Part shown: piece by piece, positions 33,727-45,300 of the stretch | How positions within the stretch are numbered: position 1 is the stretch's first letter | Layout: each line of letters opens with the position of its first letter | Assembly: GCA_947044365.1 (NCBI GenBank) | Contig: OX345637.1 | Coordinates: forward strand, 1,841,001-1,905,000 | Reading direction: 5' to 3' | DNA from: Petrosia ficiformis | Lineage: Eukaryota > Porifera > Demospongiae > Haplosclerida > Petrosiidae | Length of the DNA: 64,000 nt | The notes under the pieces: generated by a model | What the model was told of the DNA's origin: nothing | Seen by the model: only the letters and a program-made list of their open reading frames with translations | Databases searched by the model: none | Translations under genes and position numbers: made by a program

Positions 33727-34499
33727 TTAGTCCTAATTAAAGAAAATAATATAAATATAGTACAATACTTTTAGTGATGTTTGGGATAAACATTATGTTA
33801 TATATAATACTTACACTACATTCAACTCCAACGTCTTCCCAATGTCCACAGTTATGAGATCCCAGTTGGAGATGAGCACAATCAGAAATTTCACTTTCAT
33901 CACCACGACAGTCAACATCATCCAGCCAGATTGGGCTATTAGAATCACCTTCTCCAAAAAATGCTTCAGGACGAACTGCATTTACCATGCCATAACCACA
34001 TGAGCGACATACTACTAGTGCTTCATCAGTATCAAAACCATCATCACAAACAGTACCCCACTGTCCATCAAAGAATACTTCTACACGTCCTTGTGCTGCA
34101 GTACATCCACCAACAAGACGATAGCCTGAAAAAGTGCAATTTATAATAATATAGGAACACAATATCTATAATAATAGATCAAAACACATACAGTATATCA
34201 CACTTACTAAGTGACTGAGAATGAGCAAGTCTATTTCCATTAGACTCTTTTAAAAGGGAGGAAAGAAAAGTTAAATTTTGCATAATTATTATAATTATAT
34301 ATAGACACCTTCTTTTGCAAGAGGAGCATGTTCTATTTCATTAAATTTGGCTTTGTTACCACCACCTAAAAAACGAGTATAAGTAACATAAATGAATTAT
34401 GCAAAATTACAGTAGAAATTGAGCATTTCATTTACTTGGTGAGGCATTGGCCTGGAGAGCGCAAATTGCCAATAGAACTAAAGCAATCCACATCTTCAT
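33727..34499 (-). CDS. SRCR-6: secreted single-SRCR protein, type B
   Basis: Five exons: 34436-34499 (signal peptide), 34309-34365, 34208-34246, 33815-34125 (SRCR) and 33727-33732 (Asp plus TAA). Phases agree; 158 aa. The first intron-proximal donor is GTGTCT rather than GTGTTT. The first half of the SRCR domain matches the type C copies (GGCTAAQ, WGTVCDD, GMVNAVRP), while the ESEISDCAHL segment matches its positional partner SRCR-3. This mosaic suggests gene conversion. Eight cysteines. Confidence 0.86.
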
Positions 34500-34590
34500 C
34501 TTGTATAGTGAATAGAATATTCTGGTGTATTTGGAGGATCTTTGCTTCAATATTCTGCACACTTGCTCTTGTTAGTCTCAGAGCTGCAGC

Positions 34591-34597
34591 TTTTATA
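34591..34597 (-). promoter_or_regulatory. TATA box of SRCR-6
   Basis: TATAAAAGCTGCAGCTCTGAG on the minus strand in the same position as in SRCR-3. Confidence 0.55.
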
Positions 34598-34679
34598 CAT
34601 TTGTGCTAAGCACTGTATGGCTGCGTCGTAATAACTTCCTTTCAGGGCTGAAATTGAGCTGTAATTATATATAGTTATA

Positions 34680-36884
34680 ATTTATGTATATTATGTGTAT
34701 CAGGAGCTTATATTGACCAGATATACAAAGTTTACACATTACTTGTTCACATTTGCCATGAAGAACTATGTACCCAAACAATGTCATGCATGAGTAGTAG
34801 AACTATTAGATCATCATTAATTAAGATGAAGATTGGTCTTGCTAATCTAGTAACTTGTATGGATACATAGTGTAATTATGTTTAAATCTTTTCAGCCCTG
34901 CTTGGCCGGGTCCATAGTTTAATGGGTTAATATTATTGTAATTCAGTATTATAACTATGGTCATTTCAATGTCCTGATAAGCCCATCGTTTACCAGACCG
35001 CACTTGGCATGGAGTATAATAACTATTATGCATTTACTATTATATGAACAAGCAAACAATTAAGAATGCCAGTTGTTGCTTTATGCAATATATATATAGC
35101 CAAAAAAATATATATATATATATAGAATATATGTGTGGAATGGCATTGCTATGTGTATAATTAGCTTGTAATTCAACAAGCTGACTCTCCTATTTTGAAT
35201 TATGTCAATTCATCTTCTCTGAACAATAATTATCACTATTGCATAATTTAATCATTTTTGCCATCACAACGTGTCATAATGAGATTGCTTAAATATAGTC
35301 AGTGCATTAAAAAAGTGATTGTCATGGAATTAAAATAGGAAATGTTGCATTAGATCTTGCATTTTACCTAGTGATGCATAAGATTAGGTATATGCATGGT
35401 AATCATTTTGTACATCTGTTTGTTCCTATCATGGTTACATAATTTAATTACACTGACATCGAGTGGAATCAGTCCATGCAGTGGATGGCAACTACTTACT
35501 GAAGCCCTCTATGCAAAATATATCCATGCAATACAGCAAAGAGCTGTCAATTTTCTATGTCTTGATAAACTGCTTTCAACACACTTTGGCAAAATTACCA
35601 TTACAAATCTATCTAGCCACTTCATTATTGGACTAGTGTATAGAGTGAAAACTGATTTGATGCATGTTCAAAATCTTCGTTTAGCATAGTATAAACATCG
35701 TTTTCCCATTAAATACATATACTAAACTTCCGAATTTCTAATTATTGCGCAGATAATTATTATTTTTGAGATACTTAATACGTGAAACCAAAAATTTTTC
35801 GCGGGGCGCGAAGCGCGCCTCGCCCCTCAGCCCCCAATTTTACAGTGCTTCCTACGCCACTGGTTGTGTAGGAGGAGTACAAATTATACAAATATAATTG
35901 ACTTAGGAAAGGTTAATTGACCACACTTGCCATGAAGAGTGTATGTACTATACAAGTGTAGATCGTCTAATTGACCAGATATACTAGGAAACCAAACGTT
36001 ACTTGACCACACTCGCCATGAAGAACTATGTACCCAAACAATGTCATGCATGAGTAGTAGAACTATTAGATCATCTCTAATTAAGATAAGGATTAGTCTT
36101 GCTAATCTAATTTGCATTTATAATACTAAACGGCATAAGTGTTGTATGGATACATAGTGTAATTATGTTCAAATCTTTTCAGCCCTGCTTGGCCGGGTCC
36201 ATAGTTTAATGTGTTAATTAATATTATTGTATTTCAGTGTTATAATATTATTTATACAATTATGCATGTGTTAGAGCACATATTTAGCTGCACTCTAACA
36301 AATATAGAGTATGTTCCTTTGATGATATGGATCTCAAGTGGATATAAAGCAATTCATTATTACAAATTATTGAAAATTAATATTTCTCGCTTTAAATAAC
36401 ATGCATATCTTTGAATCTGTCAGTAAGAAAACCACACCAAATTATCATTAATATGTAACTAAAAGTGATCATTATTGTTACAATATACATGACTGGCCTT
36501 TTGAAGCATTTATATTTACTAAAGTCTCACAAGAATCTTATAATTTATTGTCAATTTCAAAGAAGAAATAATACTACAAATTATACTTGAATCATTTCTA
36601 AACCTATTAAAAATAATGAACTAATTTCAGTAGATATAATACATACATACATACATACATACATACATACAGTGTTATGTGTGCAACACACAAACACACA
36701 CACAAAGTCTATTATAGAGCAGTAAGTTACTTCACATTTTGATGTATATTAAATATTCCATGTTTTACTGGATTGTGACATTCTTATTGCTAAAGGTCAT
36801 GTGATAAACACTAAGGTTGATTAATAATCAGATCATTTATTATTTTGGGAAAAATCACTTAAAATAATTATATCATTGCACTAT
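34680..36884. repeat. Intergenic DNA of unit 2 between SRCR-6 and SRCR-7
   Basis: Collinear with 25,640-28,130 but lacking about 330 bp around the extra local duplication. It repeats the GC-rich hairpin at about 35,800-35,830. A (CATA)n run at 36,636-36,671 is expanded relative to unit 1. No gene recognised. Confidence 0.6.
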
Positions 36885-37120
36885 AATTTATACATTTGTA
36901 ATGTATTGTGCACATCAAGATTCTTTTTGATCAACTGTATTGTGTAAAACTGCAAGTGCTTGCACTTCTATTTTTTATGTGTCACATGTATAATACATTT
37001 ACATAATATATATGTTTTATGGGCTAACTACGTACAATACATGTGACACATAAACAATAGAAGTGCAAGCACTTGCAGTTTTACACAATACAGTTGATCA
37101 AAAAGAATCTTGAAGTGTAT
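36885..37120. repeat. Foldback element, unit 2 copy
   Basis: Same arms as the element at 28,130-28,375, with a few substitutions in the centre (TACGTACAATACATG versus TACGTATTGTACATG). Confidence 0.85.
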
Positions 37121-37510
37121 GTATGTATTATGTATATTTATTACTTATTGCATATTTAATAATTATTTTTCTTATTGTGTTTCAGGATATATTGTGAAAT
37201 AGGAGTCTTGTTTGATATATATTATAGTATGACATGAAATACTATAAACCCATTAGTAGTAAAATGACACACTGCACCTGCGAGTGAGGTCTATATGTAT
37301 TTAGTGTAATATTCAAACACTTTTAAGTTAACAAAACTTTGTTTGTGATATCAATTGACATCAAAATGATTTAAGACAGTAAAAAAATGAAATGAAACAT
37401 AGTTTAAGGGAACTAAAATCTACAAAGTATAAATGAAAGAAAATTGAGGGTTCAAAATTACAATCAAATAACTTCTTAGATAGACAAATTGGGATGGGCC
37501 TTGGTCTTGT

Positions 37511-38131
37511 TTAATCCTAATTAAGGAAAATAGTTAGGTATGGTTATTTTCAGATAATTATATCCCATGATTGTAATACTTACACTACATTCAACTCCAA
37601 CATCTTCCCAATGTCCACAGTTATGAGATCCCAGTTTGAGATGAGCACAATGAGACATTTCACTTTCATCACCACGACAGTCAACATCATCCAGCCAGAT
37701 TGGGCTATTAGAATCACCTTCTCCAAAAAATGCTTCAGGACGAACTGCATTTACCATGCCATAACCACATGAGCGACATACTACTAGTGCTTCATCAGTA
37801 TCAAAACCATCATCACAAACAGTACCCCACTGTCCATCAAAGAATACTTCTACACGTCCTTGTGCTGCAGTACATCCACCAACAAGACGATAGCCTGACA
37901 AAGTGCAATTTATAATAATATAGGAACACAATATCTATAATAATAGATCAAAACACATACAGCATATCACACTTACTGAGTGACTCAGAATGAGCAAGTC
38001 CATTTCCACCTGGCAAGAAAGAAGAAAAAGATTAGTAAAACAGTTAGAACATTTCATAAAATTTTACCTGGCTCAGCATTAGCCTGGAAAGCACTAATCA
38101 CTAACAGAATTATTGCAACAGCAACTTTCAT
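37511..38131 (-). CDS. SRCR-7: secreted single-SRCR protein, type C
   Basis: Four exons: 38068-38131 (signal peptide MKVAVAIILLVISAFQANAE), 37977-38009, 37584-37894 (SRCR) and 37511-37516 (Asp plus TAA). Phases agree; 137 aa. The SRCR domain is amino-acid identical to SRCR-4; visible differences are in flanks, and one codon in the short exon changes (GAG for CAG). Recent duplicate of SRCR-4. Confidence 0.87.
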
Positions 38132-38216
38132 CTTGTCTTTTACTGAATAATGTCTTCTGAAGTATATGGAGATCTGCACAAAATGAGCTTGCTGTTTATT
38201 TGTCTCAGGGCTGCAG

Positions 38217-38223
38217 CTTTATA
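38217..38223 (-). promoter_or_regulatory. TATA box of SRCR-7
   Basis: TATAAAGCTGCAGCCCTGAG on the minus strand, as in SRCR-4. Confidence 0.5.
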
Positions 38224-38399
38224 GTACTTGATGTATGTACTGCAGTATGTATTCACTACTCCATGGAGCTATATATATGGATTCTGTATATATTATAATT
38301 AAAATATTATATTAATCTAATTATACAGCAGAGGTAGAAACCTAACATTTCCTTTGTATACTTAATCCAGCAATTAACTTATATGGCAATTGCACTTCC

Positions 38400-38750
38400 T
38401 GTACTTCAATACATCCTTGCAAATGATATTTCTTTATTGTTTCCTCGCCAATTTGTTCCTGCACACACACAGGAATGAAGCCCAGTCATAAATACATGTA
38501 AAATTAACTACTAGGTTATAATTGACCGCATGCAGTTCTGATGATACTCTAATGAGAATTATGATCTAACGATAATAATCCTTGCAAATGATATATCCTA
38601 ATTTCCTCCTTGCCAATTTGCTCCCACACACACAGGAATGAAGCCCAGTCATATACACATGTAAAATTAATTACTAGGTTATAGTTGACCACATGCGGTT
38701 TCAAGCACAACTGATATTCTAATGAGTATTATGATCTAACTATAATATTA
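38400..38750 (+). repeat. Tandem direct duplication (unit 2 copy)
   Basis: Counterpart of 29,660-30,010, with the same two GGAATGAAGCCCAGTC-containing units. Confidence 0.8.
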
Positions 38751-38839
38751 TCAATAATATGTAATCATACTTAAAATTAAATTCAACATATTCAGTGAAA
38801 ACAACAGCTGGCCATGTCAGATGTCTTAATTTTATAGCT

Positions 38840-39332
38840 ATTCAACTATAATAATTGTTATACATCTAAAAAAACAGATGCACAATTACGCTCTCGGAAA
38901 TTAGTCTGTACTGTATACAACTTAGTGCATGATAATAATTATGATTTCTATAGTGTTTCAACTAATTGGTTATCTCTAGTACAAAATATTTATGACATTA
39001 GCATGCACATATGTAAATGTTAAATCCTCGTAACTGTACTAACCAATAAATTAGTTATTTTAGCAATTTTATTATCCATTGTGGAGATGTTGAATGAGAA
39101 GCTAATTTTGATTGGGAAGAAAAGAGCTATTGCAGTCAAAAGTAGTTTAAAACAGTTTCATGTCTTGTAATTAATGTCATTAAATCACTCAACTATACAG
39201 GTATTGTAAATAATAAACACTAACCAACAAAATAATTGCATATTTTCTGATTATTTATTAGCTACAAATTATCATATGGACAAAGAAGTAATTAGTATTG
39301 AATATGTATACAATCTCACCTATTGAAGTACT
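38840..39332. other. Spacer between the SRCR array and DD-PTP
   Basis: Unique AT-rich sequence. It probably contains the promoter of the downstream plus-strand gene, but I see no clear TATA box placed to support that. Confidence 0.35.
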
Positions 39333-42300
39333 ATGACACATTTCCGTGGGTGCGGTCACTCCTTCACATTTAATTGGAAATCTTCTCTCTCTAGTGTGGG
39401 AAGGCAACATCTTGGTAAGAAATACATATTAAGTGTTACAAACAACATTAATATTCAAACTTAATGATGATTGTTACTACGTATAGGTATTAATGACTAT
39501 CATGAAGTCATTCAAGAATGCAAGCACTGTAGTGCTAATTGGGAAACGATTGGATCGAATCTTGGAATTCCTCAGTACACTCCTGCTATTATCAAGAAGA
39601 ATAATCCTGTTGATTGTGAACAGTGTATGTCTGTAGTGCTTGCAACGTGGCTAAAGAGAGTAGATGAAAAGAATATTCCAAGCTGGAGAAGCTTATGTCG
39701 AGCTCTTTGTGGTGTAGACAGACCTTCCGGTATCTGATTCTTTCAATAAAAAATGAGCATTTTTTGATACTATAAGAATTGCAAAGGTATTAGTACACTT
39801 ATTACAATGTAAAAACTAATCAATATTGATACTAATGGCTGATAATGGGCGATGCCGATTACCAATGCAATTGTCAGTGTACATATATCAGCGAGTACGG
39901 TAATACTCTCTATGTAGGGATGGCACAGAAATAAAAGACCACCCATATTTTTTTTTCAGACAAATCATTTTTTGTTTGTTGAAATATCACAATGATTCTA
40001 GCACCATTCCAGATCACATTCATAGTAAAATTCTGGTCTACAAGTATCGAGATGATATCCTCAGATACTATGAAAGAAGAGAGTCTCATCGACTACAAAG
40101 ATTTGATCTCGAAATTGGACACCGTTTTCATAAGTGCATTCATTATTCGAGCCACGTGGAATTATTTACGCATGCGTATCTGTGTACTCAGAACATGGAA
40201 GCGGAAAAGGAGAAAGTGCTTGTTATATTGGAATCATAAGCACAGTAATAACGTTTGTGAGCAAATACATTCTTATAATATTGAATATAATAATTATTAA
40301 TATCAAAGCCATTGTATAATAATATTATATACTATGATAAGCATTGGAATACTGAATGGTTGACACAGTGACAGATACTACTTCTTGTACGACTGCAGAG
40401 AGTTCTGTAAGTGAAATAGAGAATAGACATCATCTGTAAGTGAAAAAGAATGCATAAATAATTGATATATACAAAAAACTGACCTACATTGAAGAACAAA
40501 TTTTAATGAATATATGATTATATGATTTCATGATATATATAACTTACACCAGTATTTTTGCAATCTACAAAACATATTCACACCAATCAGAAAACAAGTG
40601 TATATAGAGAAAAAAACATCCCTATATTTGCTTTGTGATGACTATGTATTAAGCATTGCTGATGGCACTAGTGTCTCTACCTTTCTGTGTACTCCTGGGG
40701 CCTGAAGACGTAAGTGTAAGCCTAATTGCAGTCTAAATACACAGATGTCTGATGAACTGACTGAGGTACTCCTTCAAAGTTCTAAATGATGACTTCCTCG
40801 TGTCTGAAACTTAACAACTTATCATACTTACTTGTTAAAGATTCTTGGATAATATCTATACTGTTTCTCTGCTATATACAACAGTTATTAGCAGTTTTAC
40901 ATCCTTTCTGAATCTTCCTGGCTGGTCTGTAGCTCAAACGCGCGTTCTTTTACGCGCCACGCCCATTAATTGACCGAGCCCCCCCCCCCCGGGAATGACG
41001 CAACTTCCTTAACTACGTATACAACGCATAGTCGCGCAAGTGACACAAGAATATATATATATAATTATATATATATATATATATATAACCCCGTGGAAAG
41101 CAATTATAGGGATGGCCCTACGGGCCATAAAAACAATGAAAACAAGAATAATAAAATACATTTTTAATAAAAATGAAAGAAGATGCAGGGACGTCAAAAC
41201 CCAAAAAGCATGCGAACAAGGTTGGGATGCTAACATAGGACCCAAAATTAAACAAACCACTTCCATATAACCCTACATAGAGCAAAATGCAAAGAGCTGT
41301 AATTATGTAGGTTTATATGCTGTACTTATGTAGGGTGATATGGAAGTAGTTCATTTAATTTTGGGTCCTACGTTAGCATCCCAACCTTGTTCGCATGCTT
41401 TTTGGGTATTGACATCCCTACATCTTCTTTCATTTTTATTGAAAATTATTCTTGTCACTAATAATATGTAACATAGTGCCCTACATGTCTTACCCCACAA
41501 ATGATCTCTTTATTGCTTATAGGCAAGGATACACAAAATGATCCTCTTTCGATGTATCCACATGAAATGTGTGGCTGTGGAACATGTACAATCAAGGACT
41601 GGAAACAAGGAAGGAGATGTGAGAAACCGAATACAGAAAAGTACCCAAAGTTCGTGCTTCTTAACCCAAATCAGAGGATAGCTGAAAAATTCCATCACAC
41701 TTTATCAGAACAAAATGAATTGTATGCAATGACAGCAGATATTGATGAGAAGTTTCGTGTTTGTTCTTGCAAAACATGGTCCTCTTTAAAATGTGAAGTT
41801 GAAGGATATGAAGATAGAAAGCGACGAGGACCAAAGCAAGATATTAGTAATATTGTGTTGGAGTTACGTACCTACTTTCAATTGCCTATGCCAATACATG
41901 TAACCAGTATAGAAGAGCTGAACGATCTCTTTTCTAAAATACACGTTTCGTGGTTCAATTTTAAACCAATTCATTACATTGCTACAAGTCGTCTTGGTGA
42001 TTTATATCCCGAAGTAATTCAAATGTGGGAGGATTATGTTCGTCATTTCAGAAAATACTGTTCTGAGCGAAATCTAAAGAATACTCAGGTATACTCTTCA
42101 ATGAAGAAAGTGACAATGTTTTTATTCTAGAAATCGATGAATGTTATTACGAAATGAAACTTTCTGATATTCCTCTATTGCGTGACTCTATAATTTGTGT
42201 AATAGGCTGTCGTGCAATTTCAGTTCACCTGGTTGCTGTCGGAACAGGTTCCCTGCTGTTAGCATTCTGCTATTGTTGTGATGACTACATTAACAAGTTT

Positions 42301-45300
42301 AACCTCACACCAAAACAACTGAAATCACTAGCTGAAGTAAAAGTTTGCAGAATTACAAGTATAAGAGACAAACATAATCAGTTTGTTTATAATGATATAC
42401 AAAGTTACAAGGTTTGTAATATAAACTAAATGATTTCTCATCCTCTTCAATGTTTATAATAGATTCTTCCACTTGAGTATGGAGTCAGACAAGCAGAACA
42501 ACCCTATGTTGAAAGTATGTTTACACTTCATTAACTGAATTGTTAGTTTATCAATCTAGACCCTTCTTTCTGAAAGAAAAAATGTAGAATAGATAATACT
42601 TTTTGCTAAGTTGGGTGGATTTCATACCAAATTTATGCAAAACATGTGAGCTGCAAGCCTTCAGGCCCCCAGAAGCTGCACCGAAGCAACCTCAGAGCCC
42701 CGAGGAATTTAAAATTTGAAACAATTTTCTTGGGGGAGCATGTGCCACAACCCCAAGGAGAATTGTATTTTGGATGATCGATTATTTCCTCCCTAATGCA
42801 TATGAAATGGCTTGGGCCAATACACATTACTTCATACACGCATTATCATCAATCGTAGGAATAGTTCAACTATACTGTGGGGAATCAGTAAATCAGGAAA
42901 AAAAACATTTCAAAAGAAAAAAAAACACAACTTTGATCATCTTATACCTAATGTTATCTGAAACATATCTACAGATATAAAATGTGGACACAGAATAATC
43001 AGGACAGTGCCTGTGGTTGAACAACTTGATTTGGTGATATCAGAAAAGCAACTTCAATTGTTATTCCCATTTAAGAATATTCCAGGTACAAGTAATTTAT
43101 GTATTTGAGTGTAATGTAGTGTCATTCCTTTATTAGATACAGAGGATGCAGAGATACAGACACTCACTGAAGAAGTGACAGAGATTCAACTGCAAGAAAG
43201 CATTATTGAAAAAGAAACTGTTTTTAATCAGGTAAAAACATTAAAACATAGCAAATGAAACTGAATGGGAATAATCAATAACAAAATTAATTATGACGAA
43301 GTAATTATGATAATTATTATTACTTGTATATAGGTTATGAATCCTTTCTAGGAATTATAGTAATCAAGAAACAAGAAAATGTGAGTTGTATAAATTATTA
43401 ACCCGAGCCGCGTAGGCGGAAGGTTATAGTAGTTGGTTTGTGTGTGTGTCTGTCTGTCTGTGTGTTACCACGTAATCTTTGCAAATATCTGATACTAATT
43501 TTTTGACACATGGTTGAAGACGCTATATATCCATAATGCCGACATTTAAAGGATTTGTTCTGAACTCATCTTGTTGCAGAGAAACAGCCATGTAAACTCT
43601 CGTCGATCTGTCGCCATCTTGAAATTTCTACGTTTTTGCTGATGTCAGCAAAAAACACTGAACCACTAACTTTTGTCTCTTTGAAGCTTTGTTTCTTGAG
43701 CTTTGTCTATTGTCCTAACGAGTGTTTATACAGCTATTTATGAAGTTTTGTCCAGACATTTGGTAGTTCTCAAGAGATCTGATGGCCATGCTCGCCCCAT
43801 AATTTGCATATTCATGAACTACTGATAAGTAGTTAGTATACATGAATATGCAAATTATAGTGTTGATACAAATGGTGTGTTCCTGGCTGTTGCAATGTTA
43901 CTTAGGCAAAGTTGTTCTAAAGCAATGCTGTTTAGCAGTAGCTAGCGAGGGTTCTGCACTTTAGTGCATTCATTATAATATTATTCAAGGTATAATATAA
44001 TTATATTTAGCGCTATTGGCTCTAGTTTTGATTGTATGATTTTTTTTAATAGTACTTGTAGGGGCATATAGTTATATAAAATCAGTTTCTGATCATTTCA
44101 AATGTTAATTTTATTTCATTGGCCAAGTAAGTTAATATGCCCTGGTACACTCGTATGAAGTCTGTATATGTACTCTTGAGTAGTAAAGTAGTGTGTTTAT
44201 TGTAGGCTATAATAAAGCCTTTAATTATACAAATGGAACGGTTCATGACAATTTCGACCTGGAAATCAATCCTTTATCATAACAGAAAGCTCTACAGTGC
44301 TGACGATCTATCTGTTTGCATTTTGATACAACCATTCCCTTTAAAATAGATAAAATTAAAACTCCTTTTTTATATATAACTTGTATTGATTAAACTAATT
44401 TCACACTTACTAGAGTCCACAAAGCCACACGAACCAGAATTAAAATTATTACATAAAGTTTTCAAAACCATTGATAGTAACGACTATGCAAACTTCTTCA
44501 ATTCTTTTTTACAAGGGTAGCTACAAAACAATTATTTTTGTCTTTAATAAATGTCGTTATATGTAAAAATATGAAGAAGTATCAATTATAATACTTTCAG
44601 AGCTAACACACTGTTTGATTGGTTTGTTATTATAAACGCATGTCCACATAATCTTTTTAACTAATGAATTGTTGCTTAAATCACACCAAATATAATACCG
44701 CATGTTCTATTTTGCAGTAGGCATATATGTAATACCACATATTCTATTTAGTTGTAGTCCTTAAACATTATCTGAACACATTACTGACCATTGTCACCAA
44801 CTCAGGCTCCCACAACAATTTTACAGCATTCTTATATGTTACGTTTTCTGAATAGGTGTAGATACTCTGGCTTTAATGCTTATAAGCTTCTTGTATTACT
44901 AAAATTAATAGTACAATTTCAGTTTTGTGTTAATTATACAAGCTGATCAGGGGCAGATCCAACAATGCCTGTCCATGTATTAACTAAGCACATGTTTGTA
45001 GTTTGTTGAGCTCTGCTATAAAAATCTCACTAATGTCAAAACAGCTTAGTATTTTGGAGTGTTTAATGTGTTTCAAGTTTATTCATTATTCCATTATGAT
45101 GGATGAACTCTGTGGCTCAAAGCCCAGAAAATCAATTACTTAGTCACTCGACAAATTTGCCTTATGACAGTGATGTGCATTGATTTGTGAAGGTGATGTT
45201 AAACAAACCACACTCACAAAATATTGTGCACGCCTTTGATATGCATTTCTTCAAAAATTAGTGCCCTACAAAATTATTTCTGTTAGATCTGCCCCGAAGC

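Larger units (their letters stand above)
30102..38838. repeat. Segmental duplication, unit 2 (SRCR-5, -6, -7)
   Basis: Direct tandem copy of unit 1. It ends at GTCTTAATTTTATAGCT followed by unique ATTCAACTATAAT. The junctions share only a base or two (CT), consistent with end joining or unequal exchange without long homology. Confidence 0.9.

Noticed and set aside
39976..40320. Three overlapping frames after an acceptor-like TTTTTTTTCAG in DD-PTP intron 2
   Set aside because: No frame matches the phase left by the death-domain exon, none is recognisable, and skipping the region gives a clean join to 41,523.
42205..42290. Possible transmembrane helix [20 protein letters not shown]
   Set aside because: Not taken as a membrane helix because position and pattern (V..GSLLLAF before LTPKQLKSL) look more like strands of a soluble module. 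Kept open as a finding.
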